Part shown: in pieces, positions 25,225 through 33,884 of the stretch
How positions within the stretch are numbered: the first letter of the stretch is position 1
How the letters are laid out: every line of letters begins with the position of its first letter
From: JACPFV01 sp038043245
Lineage (GTDB): Bacteria > Pseudomonadota > Gammaproteobacteria > Nevskiales > Nevskiaceae
DNA: 60,396 nt
Direction of reading: 5' to 3'
Assembly: GCA_038043245.1 (NCBI GenBank)
Contig: JBBTCH010000005.1
Location: forward strand, 1 to 60,396
Position numbers and translations under genes: made by a program
The notes under the pieces: generated by a model
The model's database searches: none
What the model was told of the DNA's origin: nothing
Seen by the model: only the letters and a program-made list of their open reading frames with translations

Positions 25225-25249
25225 GCACATCATTTCTCAGGAGCACTTC

Positions 25250-25708
25250 ATGAAACTGGTTTCCCTCGCGGCACTGCTTGCGTCCCTGCTCATCGCGCAT
25301 CCTGCGCAGGCCAAGAGCGACGTGCAAAACGCCATCGAGCTGCAGAACAAGGCGCTGATGGCGGCCGCCAGCCGCGGCGACGCCGAGGCCATCGTCGGCC
25401 TCTACACTGATCAGGCGGTAATCCTGCCGCAGGGTTCCAAATCCTTTGGTGGCCCGCGCGGCGTGCGCGCCTACTGGCAGGGCGCGCTGGATTCCGGCGT
25501 CAAGAAGGTCAGATTGCTGACGCTGGTGGTCGAGCCGCGCGGCGACGACACCGCCGACGAGATCGGCCGCTACTGGGTCTATGGCGACAAGGGCAAGCTG
25601 CTGGACGCCGGCAAATATCTGGTCGTCTGGAAGAACGAGGGCGGTGCCTGGAAGCTGCACCGCGACATCTACAACAGCAATCCGCCAGCGGTCGCAATAC
25701 CCTACTAG
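25250..25708 (+). CDS. Secreted NTF2-like (DUF4440/SnoaL-type) protein
   Basis: The 152-residue protein has a signal peptide (MKLVSLAALLASLLIAHPAQA) and a single NTF2-like fold: a helix AIELQNKALMAAASRGDAEA, then LYTDQAVILPQG and C-terminal strands GKYLVVWKNEGGAWKLHRD. AGGAG precedes the ATG. The role is unknown; such domains bind small hydrophobic ligands. It converges with the secreted hydrolase gene, one base apart. Confidence 0.82.
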   Translation: MKLVSLAALLASLLIAHPAQAKSDVQNAIELQNKALMAAASRGDAEAIVGLYTDQAVILPQGSKSFGGPRGVRAYWQGALDSGVKKVRLLTLVVEPRGDDTADEIGRYWVYGDKGKLLDAGKYLVVWKNEGGAWKLHRDIYNSNPPAVAIPY

Positions 25709-25709
25709 C

Positions 25710-27314
25710 TCAGCATTTCGACCGACGGCTGCGCGTCAGCAGCAATCCCAGCAGCATCCACGGACCCAGCGCGCCTAGCAACAGACCGTCGCCTCGTTTC
25801 GCAGGCGTCACGGCGGAAGCGGATGGAAGCGTGCCCGCCTTGCCCGCCACCAGCGGACACCCGATGAAGCGCATGTCGCCGTCGGCCGTGGTGTCGGCGC
25901 GGGACTTGGGCGCAACCGGATCACCCGGCCTGCCGCTGCCGCCACCGACGTAATCTGGCAGCGAGATCGAACACACCGACTGGAAGTACGGTGAGAAGCG
26001 GTCTCGTGTTTCCAGACCCGACACCGTGTACGGAATGTTGCCGCCGTACAGCAGGTCGGCGCTTGCGACCGCCAGATCGGGATCCCAGAAACCCATGCTG
26101 ATGTTGTGCACATCGGCCGAATCGTCGAAATACCGCGCGGTCAGCCGGTTGAATGCGGTTTCTGCAATCTGCTGCCGATAAGCGCGCTCTTCGGCCTCGC
26201 TGCGGCCGCCCGAGGTCACGACCTTGCCAGTCTCGTCGAACACCAGCTTGCCTTGCAGGTGACGATCGAACCACGCCAGGCCGTAATAGTTGATCAGCAG
26301 TTCGATCAGGCGGTTGCCGGCCAAGCCGACGCCATAACCGTTCCAGTCGGTGTGCACGGTGGCGCGCGCGGTGAAATTGAACACGTCGAGGCCGCGCGAC
26401 TTGAGATCGCTGTAGCCCTGCACTGCGCGATGACGTTCTGCTGAATAATCGGTATGCGTGTTCGGTGTGGCGAAACCGCCGTCGGTGCGCTGGAACATGG
26501 TGGGTTGCAAGACGTTGACTTCGGACACGGCATCGCCGGCGTCATAGACGATCATCGCGTGCACGCGCGCATCGCCCTGGTAGCTCTGCGTCGCCGCGCC
26601 GCCCTGTGAGTGGCCGGCAAAACCAACGCGCGTGAGGTCGGCTTTCTGGCCGTAGACGCCCGAAGCCGCCGAGGCCAACCAGTTCAGCACGTCATTGCCG
26701 TTCTCGGTGCGCTGCGAATTGGGTCCGCCGCTGACCGGCAAAGTGCCGTTGACGCCCACCGCGAGATAGCCGCGCTCGGCGAACGACTGCGTGATAAACC
26801 GGTGATGCGCGTACTGCGCAATGATGCCGTGGAAGACGACCACCACCGGATACGGCGGATCGAAACGCCTGAGCCCCGCCGGCAGATCAGGGCAATCGCC
26901 GGGTTCGTTGGAACAGGGCAGGTAAACCTCAGACGAAGGCACGCCGGGAATCCCCGAGGCCGGAAATTCTTCCCAATGGAAGCGGACGTTGTTCCAGCGG
27001 CTGGGCGTGCGGTGCATGTCCACGCCGTACTGGGCGGTGCCGAGATTGCGCGTCGGCTGCAAGCGGCTGTCGTGGTCGCGCTGGTCCGTGCAGGCGGTGT
27101 GCTCGTCGGCGCGCGCCGTCCATTCCGGTGTGCCGGGCGCGGGATCACCGGCAGGGTCGCGCGTGCCGTCGGCGAGAATCGGGTTGTAGAGATCGTTGAC
27201 GCAGTCGTGTCCGTAGATGGTTGCGAAGGTGTCGATCGGCGCCGCGCGGGCAGGCGCGACGGCCAGCACCGCCAGAACAAGCGCGGATGCCGTCAAAACG
27301 GTTTTCTGGAACAT
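25710..27314 (-). CDS. Secreted alpha/beta-hydrolase with C-terminal sorting signal
   Basis: The 534-residue protein has a signal peptide (1-26). Its hydrolase domain has VVVVFHGI as the oxyanion segment and GHSQGG as the nucleophile elbow, and a later HTDWNG or DDSADVHN region may supply the acid and base. The last ~30 residues contain a Gly-rich motif, a hydrophobic helix and a basic end (GDGLLLGALGP...RSRRSK). That is like GlyGly-CTERM-type sorting signals, so it may be surface-anchored or released by rhombosortase. The ATG at 27314 has GGAGGAG four bases before it. It is divergent from a TetR regulator. Confidence 0.83.
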   Translation of the reverse strand: MFQKTVLTASALVLAVLAVAPARAAPIDTFATIYGHDCVNDLYNPILADGTRDPAGDPAPGTPEWTARADEHTACTDQRDHDSRLQPTRNLGTAQYGVDMHRTPSRWNNVRFHWEEFPASGIPGVPSSEVYLPCSNEPGDCPDLPAGLRRFDPPYPVVVVFHGIIAQYAHHRFITQSFAERGYLAVGVNGTLPVSGGPNSQRTENGNDVLNWLASAASGVYGQKADLTRVGFAGHSQGGAATQSYQGDARVHAMIVYDAGDAVSEVNVLQPTMFQRTDGGFATPNTHTDYSAERHRAVQGYSDLKSRGLDVFNFTARATVHTDWNGYGVGLAGNRLIELLINYYGLAWFDRHLQGKLVFDETGKVVTSGGRSEAEERAYRQQIAETAFNRLTARYFDDSADVHNISMGFWDPDLAVASADLLYGGNIPYTVSGLETRDRFSPYFQSVCSISLPDYVGGGSGRPGDPVAPKSRADTTADGDMRFIGCPLVAGKAGTLPSASAVTPAKRGDGLLLGALGPWMLLGLLLTRSRRSKC

Positions 27315-27384
27315 GAACTCCTCCATGGCTTTTGTTGCGCGGGCCGGGTGGTCCCGGCCTCGGATGCGGATGGTTTAATACAGT

Positions 27385-27395
27385 TGATGTAATCA
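27385..27395. promoter_or_regulatory. Possible TetR operator
   Basis: TGAT-GTA-ATCA is a perfect short palindrome in the AT-rich 120-bp gap between the divergent hydrolase and TetR genes. Position favours an operator for the adjacent regulator; no binding data exist. Confidence 0.35.
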
Positions 27396-27436
27396 TAATG
27401 AGCCAGACTGGTCAAGCGAACTCAGGAGCAGACACG

Positions 27437-28105
27437 ATGGGTGTTGTGAAGCTGACCAAGCCATTGGCCACCGAGGTGGGCGCCGACAGCCCCACGCGTG
27501 AACGCCTGATGCGCGAGGCGATGAAACTGCTGGCCACCGAAGGCTTCAACGGCGTCTCGCTGCGGCGCATCGTCCGCGCCAGCGGCGGCGCCAATCCGTC
27601 GGCGCTGCACTACCACTTCGGCGACCGGCTGACGCTGGTGCGCGAGATCGCGCAGATGTTGCAGTCCTGGTACGAACCGCGTGCGCTGGAGCAGCTGACG
27701 CAGTTGCGCGAGCGCAGCCGCTATCGCGTCCGCGACGTGCTGGAAGCGGTGTTCGGCCCGGTGATCGAGATGCTACTGGACCCGGCGCTGGGCACCGACG
27801 CCGTGCGCTTCATCGCGCGACTGGGTTGGGATTTCGGCCACGAGGGACAGGAGATCTCGGCGCAATTCCACCAACAGAGCATGGGCCTTGCCTTCAAGCT
27901 GCTGCGCCCGTTGATGCCGACGGTGGATGATGAGGCGCTGAAGTTCCGGCTCGTCACCAACATGAACAATGTCTACAACGGCCTCGCCTACCGCAGCTAC
28001 CTGTGGCGCTCGCCCTTTGGTGCGCTGGATATCGTCAAGCAGGAGAACGCCGCGCAATTGCGCGCGTGGTTCATGGACTATCTCGAGGGCGGGCTGCGCA
28101 GCTAG
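27437..28105 (+). CDS. TetR-family transcriptional regulator
   Basis: The 222-residue protein has a helix-turn-helix in residues ~15-65 (RERLMREAMKLLATEGF, VSLRRIVRASG, SALHYHFGDR), followed by a helical ligand domain. The ATG at 27437 is preferred because AGGAG lies nine bases upstream; an ATG at 27398 is possible. It probably represses itself and the divergent secreted hydrolase. The ligand is unknown. Confidence 0.9.
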   Translation: MGVVKLTKPLATEVGADSPTRERLMREAMKLLATEGFNGVSLRRIVRASGGANPSALHYHFGDRLTLVREIAQMLQSWYEPRALEQLTQLRERSRYRVRDVLEAVFGPVIEMLLDPALGTDAVRFIARLGWDFGHEGQEISAQFHQQSMGLAFKLLRPLMPTVDDEALKFRLVTNMNNVYNGLAYRSYLWRSPFGALDIVKQENAAQLRAWFMDYLEGGLRS

Positions 28106-28122
28106 GGGCTGTTTGCCCTTAT

Positions 28123-28899
28123 TCAAAGCGCCAGCAGCAGGCCGGCGCCGACAACGATGCGATACCAGGCGAATACAGTGAAAGTGTGGGTCTGGATGTA
28201 ACTCAACAGCCATTTCACCGCGACGAAAGCGACCACCGCCGACACCACAAAGCCCAGCACAAGATCGTCCATGGGCTCGGTCACGCCGGCGTCAAGGTGC
28301 TTGTAGGTTTCGTAGGCAGTGGCCGCGAACATGGTCGGGATGCCGACCAGGAATGCGAACTCGGTGGCCGCCGCGCGCGAAGTGCAGCCCGCCAGCATCG
28401 CCGCGAAGATCGTCGCCGCCGAGCGCGAGGTGCCAGGGAACACCGCTGCCAGCACCTGCGCGAGGCCGACCCAGAGGGCGATTTTCCAGGTCACGGTCTC
28501 GTTGGGCGTGAAGCCCGCCGCGACTTTCTCGATCGCCAGGATCGCAAAGCCGCCGATGATCAGCGCCCATGCCACCGGCGCCACGGTCTCGGGCAATTCC
28601 AACCCCATTTTCTTGGCGGCAAGTCCGCCAGCCACGGTGATGCTGAAACTCACCGCCAGCTTGTACAGATAGTCGCGGTTGTCGCGCTGCGAAAAATGCA
28701 CGGTCAGGTTCCACAGCCGCACGCGGTAGATCAGCACCACCGCGAGAATCGCGCCGGACTGGATCGCGATGTTGAACAGGTCCGAGCGGGCGCCGAGCCA
28801 GTGCTCGGCGATCAGCAAGTGGCCGGTGCTGGAGATCGGCAGGAATTCGGTGATGCCTTCGATGACGCCGAGCAGGACGACTTGCAGCCAGTTTTCCAC
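28123..28899 (-). CDS. uppP: Undecaprenyl-diphosphatase
   Basis: The 258-residue polytopic membrane protein has both BacA/UppP signatures, GVIEGITEFLPISSTGHL near the N-terminus and FPGTSRSAATI in the middle. It dephosphorylates undecaprenyl pyrophosphate so the carrier lipid can be reused in peptidoglycan synthesis. The GTG at 28899 is chosen from GGGAG five bases upstream; GTG 28905 is possible, and a TTG at 28926 lies in a repeat. Its promoter region contains an inverted repeat element. Confidence 0.95.
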   Translation of the reverse strand: MENWLQVVLLGVIEGITEFLPISSTGHLLIAEHWLGARSDLFNIAIQSGAILAVVLIYRVRLWNLTVHFSQRDNRDYLYKLAVSFSITVAGGLAAKKMGLELPETVAPVAWALIIGGFAILAIEKVAAGFTPNETVTWKIALWVGLAQVLAAVFPGTSRSAATIFAAMLAGCTSRAAATEFAFLVGIPTMFAATAYETYKHLDAGVTEPMDDLVLGFVVSAVVAFVAVKWLLSYIQTHTFTVFAWYRIVVGAGLLLAL

Positions 28900-28915
28900 G
28901 AACACTCCCAACCCG

Positions 28916-28985
28916 CCCTTCGACAAGCTCAGGGCGAACGGTGGAAACTAGGGCCCGTTCGTACTGAGCCTGTCGAAGTACGAAC
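28916..28985. repeat. Inverted repeat element of the CTTCGACAAGCTCAGG type
   Basis: The arms 28916-28941 and 28955-28980 are inverted copies with 21 of 26 matches around a 13-bp centre. A different family from the elements at 16012 and 24532, but a related segment is nested in the polA element. It fills most of the gap between divergent uppP and the SDR gene. Confidence 0.85.
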
Positions 28986-29001
28986 ACGCAGAGGATAAAT
29001 C

Positions 29002-29739
29002 ATGAGAGAACTCGAAGGCGTGGTTCTGGTGACGGGCGCGGCACGGCGCATCGGCGCTGCGATCGCGCGCGAACTGCACAGTGCCGGCCTCAACGTGGTG
29101 CTGCATTACCGCTCCTCCGGCGCCGAGGCGCGCGCGCTGGAAAAAGAACTGAACCGCATCCGCTCGGACTCCGCCCACTGCATCCGCGCCAACCTGCTGT
29201 CGCTGCCGGCGCTGGAGAAACTGGCGCAATCCGCTTTCGAGCGCTGGAACCTGCTTGATGTGCTGGTCAACAGTGCCTCCAGCTACTTCAAGACGCCGCT
29301 GGGCCAGGTCACCGAGGAGCACTTCGACGATCTCATAGGTAGCAACTTGAAAGCACCGCTGTTTCTAACGCAGGCCTGTACCAAGCTGATGAAACAAGGT
29401 GTGGTGGTGAACATCGCCGACATCCACGCCACGGTGACGATGAAGCACCACGCGGTTTACTGTGCCGCCAAGGCCGGGCTTGTATCACTCACCGAAAATC
29501 TCGCTCGCGAACTGGCGCCGCGCATCCGCGTCAATGCCGTCGCGCCGGGCCACATCCTCTGGGCCACCGACAACAGCATGAGCGAGTCGCAGAAATCCTC
29601 CGAAATCGCTCGCGTACCGCTGGCGCGCATGGGCACGCCGCAGGACATCGCCAAGGCGGTGCGTTATCTGATCTCGCCGGCAGCGGCTTACGTCACCGGC
29701 GCGGTGCTTCCGGTGGATGGTGGACTTCGTTTGGTTTGA
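29002..29739 (+). CDS. Pteridine-reductase-like SDR
   Basis: The 245-residue SDR has the cofactor motif TGAARRIG, whose Arg-Arg is typical of pteridine reductases and FolM. It also has NSASSYF in place of NNAG, a catalytic Asp/Ser-type segment NIADIHA, and YCAAK as YxxxK. DGGLRLV closes the protein. It may reduce dihydropterins or folates. GAGGA precedes the ATG. The promoter lies in or next to the inverted repeat shared with uppP. Confidence 0.87.
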   Translation: MRELEGVVLVTGAARRIGAAIARELHSAGLNVVLHYRSSGAEARALEKELNRIRSDSAHCIRANLLSLPALEKLAQSAFERWNLLDVLVNSASSYFKTPLGQVTEEHFDDLIGSNLKAPLFLTQACTKLMKQGVVVNIADIHATVTMKHHAVYCAAKAGLVSLTENLARELAPRIRVNAVAPGHILWATDNSMSESQKSSEIARVPLARMGTPQDIAKAVRYLISPAAAYVTGAVLPVDGGLRLV

Positions 29740-29790
29740 TTTATTTGCGCGCACAGGCGCAAGCTGGCTCCACACACAGAGGAGAAAACC

Positions 29791-30201
29791 ATGGCCACCA
29801 TTCGCAAAGTCGAGTACTACGTTCTGCAGACACCCAACAAACCCGGCCACGGCGCTTGGCTGTTCACACGGCTCAAACAGCACGGCGTCAGCCTGCTGGC
29901 GATGACCGCTTTCCCCAACGGCCTCAAATCGCAGGTGGACCTGATGCCGGAGAACGCCGCCAAGCTCAAGGCCGCGGCGAAGAAAATGAATTTGAAACTC
30001 AGCGCCAAGAAAACCGGATTCCTGATGCAGGGGAGCGACCGCGCCGGTGCCATCGTCGGAGTCCTCGACAAGCTCGGCCGGGCAAAAATCAATATCGTCG
30101 CCATAGATGCCGTGACCGCCGGCTGGCGGCGCTTCGGCGCGATTTTCTGGGTCAAGCCCGCAGATGTTGCCAAGGCGGCGAAGCTGCTGAAAGCTAAGTA
30201 A
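29791..30201 (+). CDS. ACT-domain-like protein
   Basis: The 136-residue protein has two ACT-like beta-alpha units. The first is VEYYVLQTPNKPGHGAWLF and the second FLMQGSDRAGAIVGVLDKLG with NIVAIDAVTAG. ACT domains bind amino acids or other small ligands and regulate enzymes; no catalytic domain is attached, so it would act as a free sensor. A strong GAGGAG lies upstream of the ATG. The solitary cassette begins 39 bp after the stop. Confidence 0.85.
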   Translation: MATIRKVEYYVLQTPNKPGHGAWLFTRLKQHGVSLLAMTAFPNGLKSQVDLMPENAAKLKAAAKKMNLKLSAKKTGFLMQGSDRAGAIVGVLDKLGRAKINIVAIDAVTAGWRRFGAIFWVKPADVAKAAKLLKAK

Positions 30202-30240
30202 GAGTTTGAATTCTAGAAATATGCTTTCGCCGTCTCCAGG

Positions 30241-30894
30241 TTGGGCAGCGTTGCAATGATGGACAACCTCGACGAGCGACTTGGGCGCATCTATTCCGCT
30301 CTCGACGCAACCGTTCAACACGATCTATCGCAGTATCGCGCCGAAGCCCACAGACCTAGCCCAAATGTTTTGATCATCGGTGTGGATTTCCGTAAGGGAA
30401 TGTCCCCAGAACAACTGTCCAATGCTGCACATTCTGTTATCCACAACATCGCTCACCTCGTCGATCACCTTAAAAAGCACTTGAGGTCTCGAGGTCGCGG
30501 CACTGATGCCGCTGACAACGTTGTTAAGAACTCACGCGAGGTTCAACTCCTCATCGACCTTTCAAACAATGACAAGCACGGATACCCGCCTCGTGATGGC
30601 GGAAAGAGTGGCTGCTCTCCCAAACTGGTGGACCTTCGCAAAACGCTTAGGCTTTCTGCGACAGGCACTAAGATATCCATTCCTATGAGCGGGGCCGCCC
30701 CCACTGTATCCGGGGGCCAAGCACCCGTCGTTATTACTGGTCGCATCGTGGACAAAGACGGCAAAGACGTTGCGGGTCTGCAATCAACAATAGAGACGGC
30801 AATCCGCGTTTGGGAAGAGGCGCTGCGACGAGAAGGAGTAATAGAGTGACGCTGCCCAACAAGGCGCTCCAGTCGGCGCCGCTGGGCGCGAGCG
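30241..30894 (+). mobile_element. Solitary integron cassette at a secondary site
   Basis: The segment has exactly the boundaries of an integrated cassette: TTGGGC begins it after a chromosomal G (30240), and it ends with the G of the attC right core, followed by chromosomal TAATGC. The left core GCCCAAC (30854) is complementary to the cassette's own start GTTGGGC. A 12-bp inverted repeat, GTTGGGCAGCGT / ACGCTGCCCAAC (30240-30251, 30849-30860), flanks the gene. It lies 25 kb from the array with no attI or intI nearby, as expected for integrase-mediated insertion at a non-attI site. Confidence 0.85.
30256..30849 (+). CDS. Cassette-borne protein of unknown function
   Basis: The 197-residue product is mostly helical in residues 1-115, followed by a short beta-rich part (ISIPMSGAAPTVSG, VVITGRIVDKDG) and a final helix. 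The segment LIDLSNNDKHGYPP recalls the N-D-K-H patterns seen in HEPN-like and other uncharacterised helical proteins, but I cannot assign a family. The ATG at 30256 (or 30259) lies 10 bp after the cassette boundary. The composition is lower in GC than the neighbours. Confidence 0.72.
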   Translation: MMDNLDERLGRIYSALDATVQHDLSQYRAEAHRPSPNVLIIGVDFRKGMSPEQLSNAAHSVIHNIAHLVDHLKKHLRSRGRGTDAADNVVKNSREVQLLIDLSNNDKHGYPPRDGGKSGCSPKLVDLRKTLRLSATGTKISIPMSGAAPTVSGGQAPVVITGRIVDKDGKDVAGLQSTIETAIRVWEEALRREGVIE

Positions 30895-30900
30895 TAATGC
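30854..30900 (+). other. attC site of the solitary cassette
   Basis: The left core is GCCCAAC (30854-30860), with arms AAGGCGCTCCAG / CTGGGCGCG and central TCGGCGCCG. The right core reads G-TAATGC (30894-30900); only the G belongs to the cassette, and the rest is target DNA. In circular form the site would end GTTGGGC and be 47 bp. Confidence 0.85.
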
Positions 30901-30948
30901 TCGACACTTGGAAACAGATGCCGCAGTAACCGGGCGTGATCTTTCCGC

Positions 30949-31731
30949 TCAGTGAATCCGTCGCGCTGGTAGCTGCAAGATAGCCCTCGTTTCGTTTTCA
31001 AACACGCCATTGGCGGCAAACCGACGCTCGATGAACTCGGCGCGGCCATCGTGGGCGATCGTCACCACCGTGCTGGCGCGGGTGCCGTAGCGTTCGCCGC
31101 GGATGAACGGCGGCGACAGGAATTTTTCCAATTCGGCACCGACGCCGGTGTTGGGCAGCTCGGCATCCGTTGCCGGTTCGCAGTCGCCGAGCGCGGTGAA
31201 TAGAAGATTCCGTGAGGCGACGCGCTGGTTGATGAACGCCTGCAGCGCACCGCGCAGGCGTTTGGTCTTGGGCCACGGTGTATTGAGGCTGGCGTTGGAC
31301 AGCACATGCACGCCGGGCTCGATGCTTTGACTGACAAACGAATCGGCGTTACTGCAATAACTCAGGTGATGGCCGTCGAACAGCAGCAGGTTGAAGCCGG
31401 CGTACCTCGACGCGCTGGCGGCCAGCGTGTGCGAGTAACTCTCGGCGGATTTGTGCGAGCCGAGGAACCGCGCGACCAGCGCACCGCGCGACGGCGCTGA
31501 TGCGTTCGCCGGCACCATGCGCCGGACATTGGTGACGGCGGCGAGCCGCCCGCTTTCATGCAGCGCCAGCCAGCCACCGCCCTGCTTGAGGTCGCGGCCG
31601 CCATAAACCCCGGAACTGTCCGACCAGAACGCGGCGGCAGCGGCCGGGCGGTCGTGAAACTCGTCGCGATTAGCGGCGACGATCAGCTCGTAATCGGGAT
31701 GCGCGCGCCAGGCGAGAGCGATGAGGCACAT
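30949..31731 (-). CDS. TANGO2/NRDE-family protein
   Basis: The 260-residue protein starts MCLIALAWRAHPDYELIVAANRDEF-like, the NRDE signature with Cys2, which places it in the Ntn-hydrolase-like TANGO2 family. Later blocks are GGWLALHESGRLAAVTNVR and GTRASTVVTI. The biochemical role of bacterial members is unclear; heme handling has been proposed for relatives. It is divergent from the EcsC gene (30 bp between starts). Its 3' end faces the solitary cassette. Confidence 0.92.
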   Translation of the reverse strand: MCLIALAWRAHPDYELIVAANRDEFHDRPAAAAAFWSDSSGVYGGRDLKQGGGWLALHESGRLAAVTNVRRMVPANASAPSRGALVARFLGSHKSAESYSHTLAASASRYAGFNLLLFDGHHLSYCSNADSFVSQSIEPGVHVLSNASLNTPWPKTKRLRGALQAFINQRVASRNLLFTALGDCEPATDAELPNTGVGAELEKFLSPPFIRGERYGTRASTVVTIAHDGRAEFIERRFAANGVFENETRAILQLPARRIH

Positions 31732-31761
31732 GCGTTTTATTGTGTCATCCTGAATGTGACC

Positions 31762-32571
31762 ATGCTCAACCCTTACGAGCAGCAACAATTCGACCGCTTG
31801 CGCCGCTGGCAAGCGGAAGCGCCCGGCTGGGGCGCGCGGCTGATGGCCAAGCCCAGCGGCCAGATTGCGAAGGTGGTGCAAACCTTTGTGCCGGATTCAG
31901 CGCTCAAGGCCGCGCTCGAAGGCGCCAATGCGCTGGCCGACAAACTGGCGAGCGAGCGCTCGATCCTCAGGCGAGCCGGCGTGCAAACCTTGAGCGAGCT
32001 GCGCGCGCAAACACTGGAAACCTGCGACGGCCTTGCCAAGAGCGAGCGCCGCCGCGCGATGGCGATGGCCGCCGGTGGCGGCGCGCTGTTCGGCTTCGCC
32101 GGAGTCTTCGGGCTGGCAGCGGACGTGCCGACGCTGCTGACGCTGGCGCTGCGCGCGATCCACCGCACCGGGCTTTGCTACGGCGAGGATGCGCTGGCCG
32201 ACGAGCGCCGGCGCACGGCGCTGGGCGTGTTCGCGCTGGCCTCGGCCAACAGCGCCGAGGAAAAACAGTCCGCCCTCACCGCCCTTCACAGCCCTGCGGG
32301 TGCCGATACCATGGCTTTGCGCGAGGGCCTCGAACGCGCCGCCGAGCGCGAGCTGGCCAAGGAAGCAGCGACGTTCAGCCTGCAGACGCTGGCTTCGCGC
32401 ATCGGCGTGAACCTGGGCCGGCGCAAGGCCGCCGGCGCAGTGCCGGTGCTGGGCATGGCGATCGGCGCTGTCGTCAACGCCGGCTATCTGAACGACGTCG
32501 CGCAGGCGGCACAGTTCGTGTTTCAGGAAAGGTGGCTCAAGGCGAAATATCCGGGCCTTTCGCGGGAATGA
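31762..32571 (+). CDS. EcsC-family protein
   Basis: The 269-residue helical protein resembles the EcsC family, originally named from a Bacillus ABC-transporter operon. Gly/Ala-rich helices occur around GGGALFGFAGVFGLAADVPTL and GAVPVLGMAIGAVVNAGY and may insert in membranes. Its function is not known. The ATG at 31762 follows the divergent TANGO2 start closely, and its stop overlaps the ndh start (ATGA), so the two are co-translated. Confidence 0.85.
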   Translation: MLNPYEQQQFDRLRRWQAEAPGWGARLMAKPSGQIAKVVQTFVPDSALKAALEGANALADKLASERSILRRAGVQTLSELRAQTLETCDGLAKSERRRAMAMAAGGGALFGFAGVFGLAADVPTLLTLALRAIHRTGLCYGEDALADERRRTALGVFALASANSAEEKQSALTALHSPAGADTMALREGLERAAERELAKEAATFSLQTLASRIGVNLGRRKAAGAVPVLGMAIGAVVNAGYLNDVAQAAQFVFQERWLKAKYPGLSRE

Positions 32572-33884
32572 CGACTGTGAACGACCATCATGTTGTCGTT
32601 GTGGGAGGAGGCTTCGGCGGGCTTCACGCAGCCAAGCGTCTGGGCAAGGCCGGCCTGCGCGTGACGCTGCTCGACAAGCGCAACTTCCAGCTGTTCCAGC
32701 CACTGCTGTACCAGGTCGCCACCGGCTCGATCCCGCCGGGCGATATCGCCATCCCGCAGCGCGTGGTGCTGAGCAAGTACGCCAAGGTACGCACGCTGCA
32801 CTCGACGGCGTATGACGTCGACCCGATCAAGCGCGTGCTGCTGCACGAACACGGCGAACTGAGCTACGACACGCTGATCGTGGCCACCGGCGTCAAACAC
32901 CATTACTTTGGCCGCGACGAATGGGCGCAGCACGCGCCGGGGCTGAAGACCGTTGAACATGCGATCGCCATCCGCCACCGCATCTTCAAGGCGTTTGAGC
33001 TGGCCGAGGCGACGCCCAACGAAGCGCAGCAGCGCGAACTGATGACGTTTGTCATCGTCGGCGGCGGCCCGACCGGCGTGGAGCTCGCCGGCGCCATCGG
33101 CGAACTGGCGCACAAGACCATGGTCGGCGACTTCCGCGCGATTGATCCACGCAATGCGCGCATCCTGCTGATCGAAGGTTCTGCTGAGGTGCTGCCACAA
33201 TACGCGCCGGAACTGCGCGCGGCAGCGAAACGGCACCTCGAAGAGCTCGGCGTCACCGTTTACACCAGCACACGCGTCGAGGACGTTGGTGCGGACTTCG
33301 TCAAAACTCGCAAGGGCGAGGAGTGCGAGACCCTGCACGCGCAAACCATCCTTTGGGCGGCGGGCGTAAAGGCCTCGCTGTTCGGCGAGGTGCTGGCGAA
33401 GAAAATCGGTGTGCCACAGGACCGCACCGGACGCCTGACGGTGCGCGCCGACTGCTCACTGGAGAAACACCCGGAGATTTTCGTCGTTGGCGACCTGGCG
33501 AAACTCACCGATGCCAGCGGCCGCGAGGTGCCGGGCCTGGCGCAGGGCGCGATCCAGGAAGGCCGTTATGTCGCCGATCTGCTGCTGGCGCGCCGCCAAA
33601 ACAAGACCTTGAAGCCGTTCAAGTACCGCGACCTCGGCACCATGTCCGTCATCGGCATGAACAAGGCCGTGGGCGACCTGCGGGTGATGAAGGTGACGGG
33701 CATCTTCGCCTGGTTCATCTGGGCGTTCGTGCATGTGACATCACTGATCGATGGCGAACAGCGCCTGCGGGTGCTGCTGCAATGGACCTGGAAGTACATC
33801 ACCCGTCGCGAAGGCGACCGCCTGATCACCACCAACCCGACCGACACGCGCAAGCTGCGCGAAACCCGCCTCAATCAGCCCTGA
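32568..33884 (+). CDS. ndh: Type II NADH dehydrogenase
   Basis: The 438-residue flavoprotein has the FAD motif VVVVGGGFGGLHAAKRL, a second nucleotide site FVIVGGGPTGVELAGAIGEL, and FVVGDLAKL near the C-terminus. A C-terminal amphipathic region (FAWFIWAFVHVTSLI) is typical of membrane association. It passes electrons from NADH to quinone without proton pumping. It is coupled to the EcsC-family gene and its end overlaps the convergent membrane protein gene by 14 bp. Confidence 0.96.
   Translation: MTTVNDHHVVVVGGGFGGLHAAKRLGKAGLRVTLLDKRNFQLFQPLLYQVATGSIPPGDIAIPQRVVLSKYAKVRTLHSTAYDVDPIKRVLLHEHGELSYDTLIVATGVKHHYFGRDEWAQHAPGLKTVEHAIAIRHRIFKAFELAEATPNEAQQRELMTFVIVGGGPTGVELAGAIGELAHKTMVGDFRAIDPRNARILLIEGSAEVLPQYAPELRAAAKRHLEELGVTVYTSTRVEDVGADFVKTRKGEECETLHAQTILWAAGVKASLFGEVLAKKIGVPQDRTGRLTVRADCSLEKHPEIFVVGDLAKLTDASGREVPGLAQGAIQEGRYVADLLLARRQNKTLKPFKYRDLGTMSVIGMNKAVGDLRVMKVTGIFAWFIWAFVHVTSLIDGEQRLRVLLQWTWKYITRREGDRLITTNPTDTRKLRETRLNQP

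Noticed and set aside
30202..30255. Possibility that the solitary cassette is an ordinary intergenic gene with chance attC similarity
   Set aside because: Matching core pair, 12-bp inverted repeat and exact cassette boundaries together are too specific for chance.
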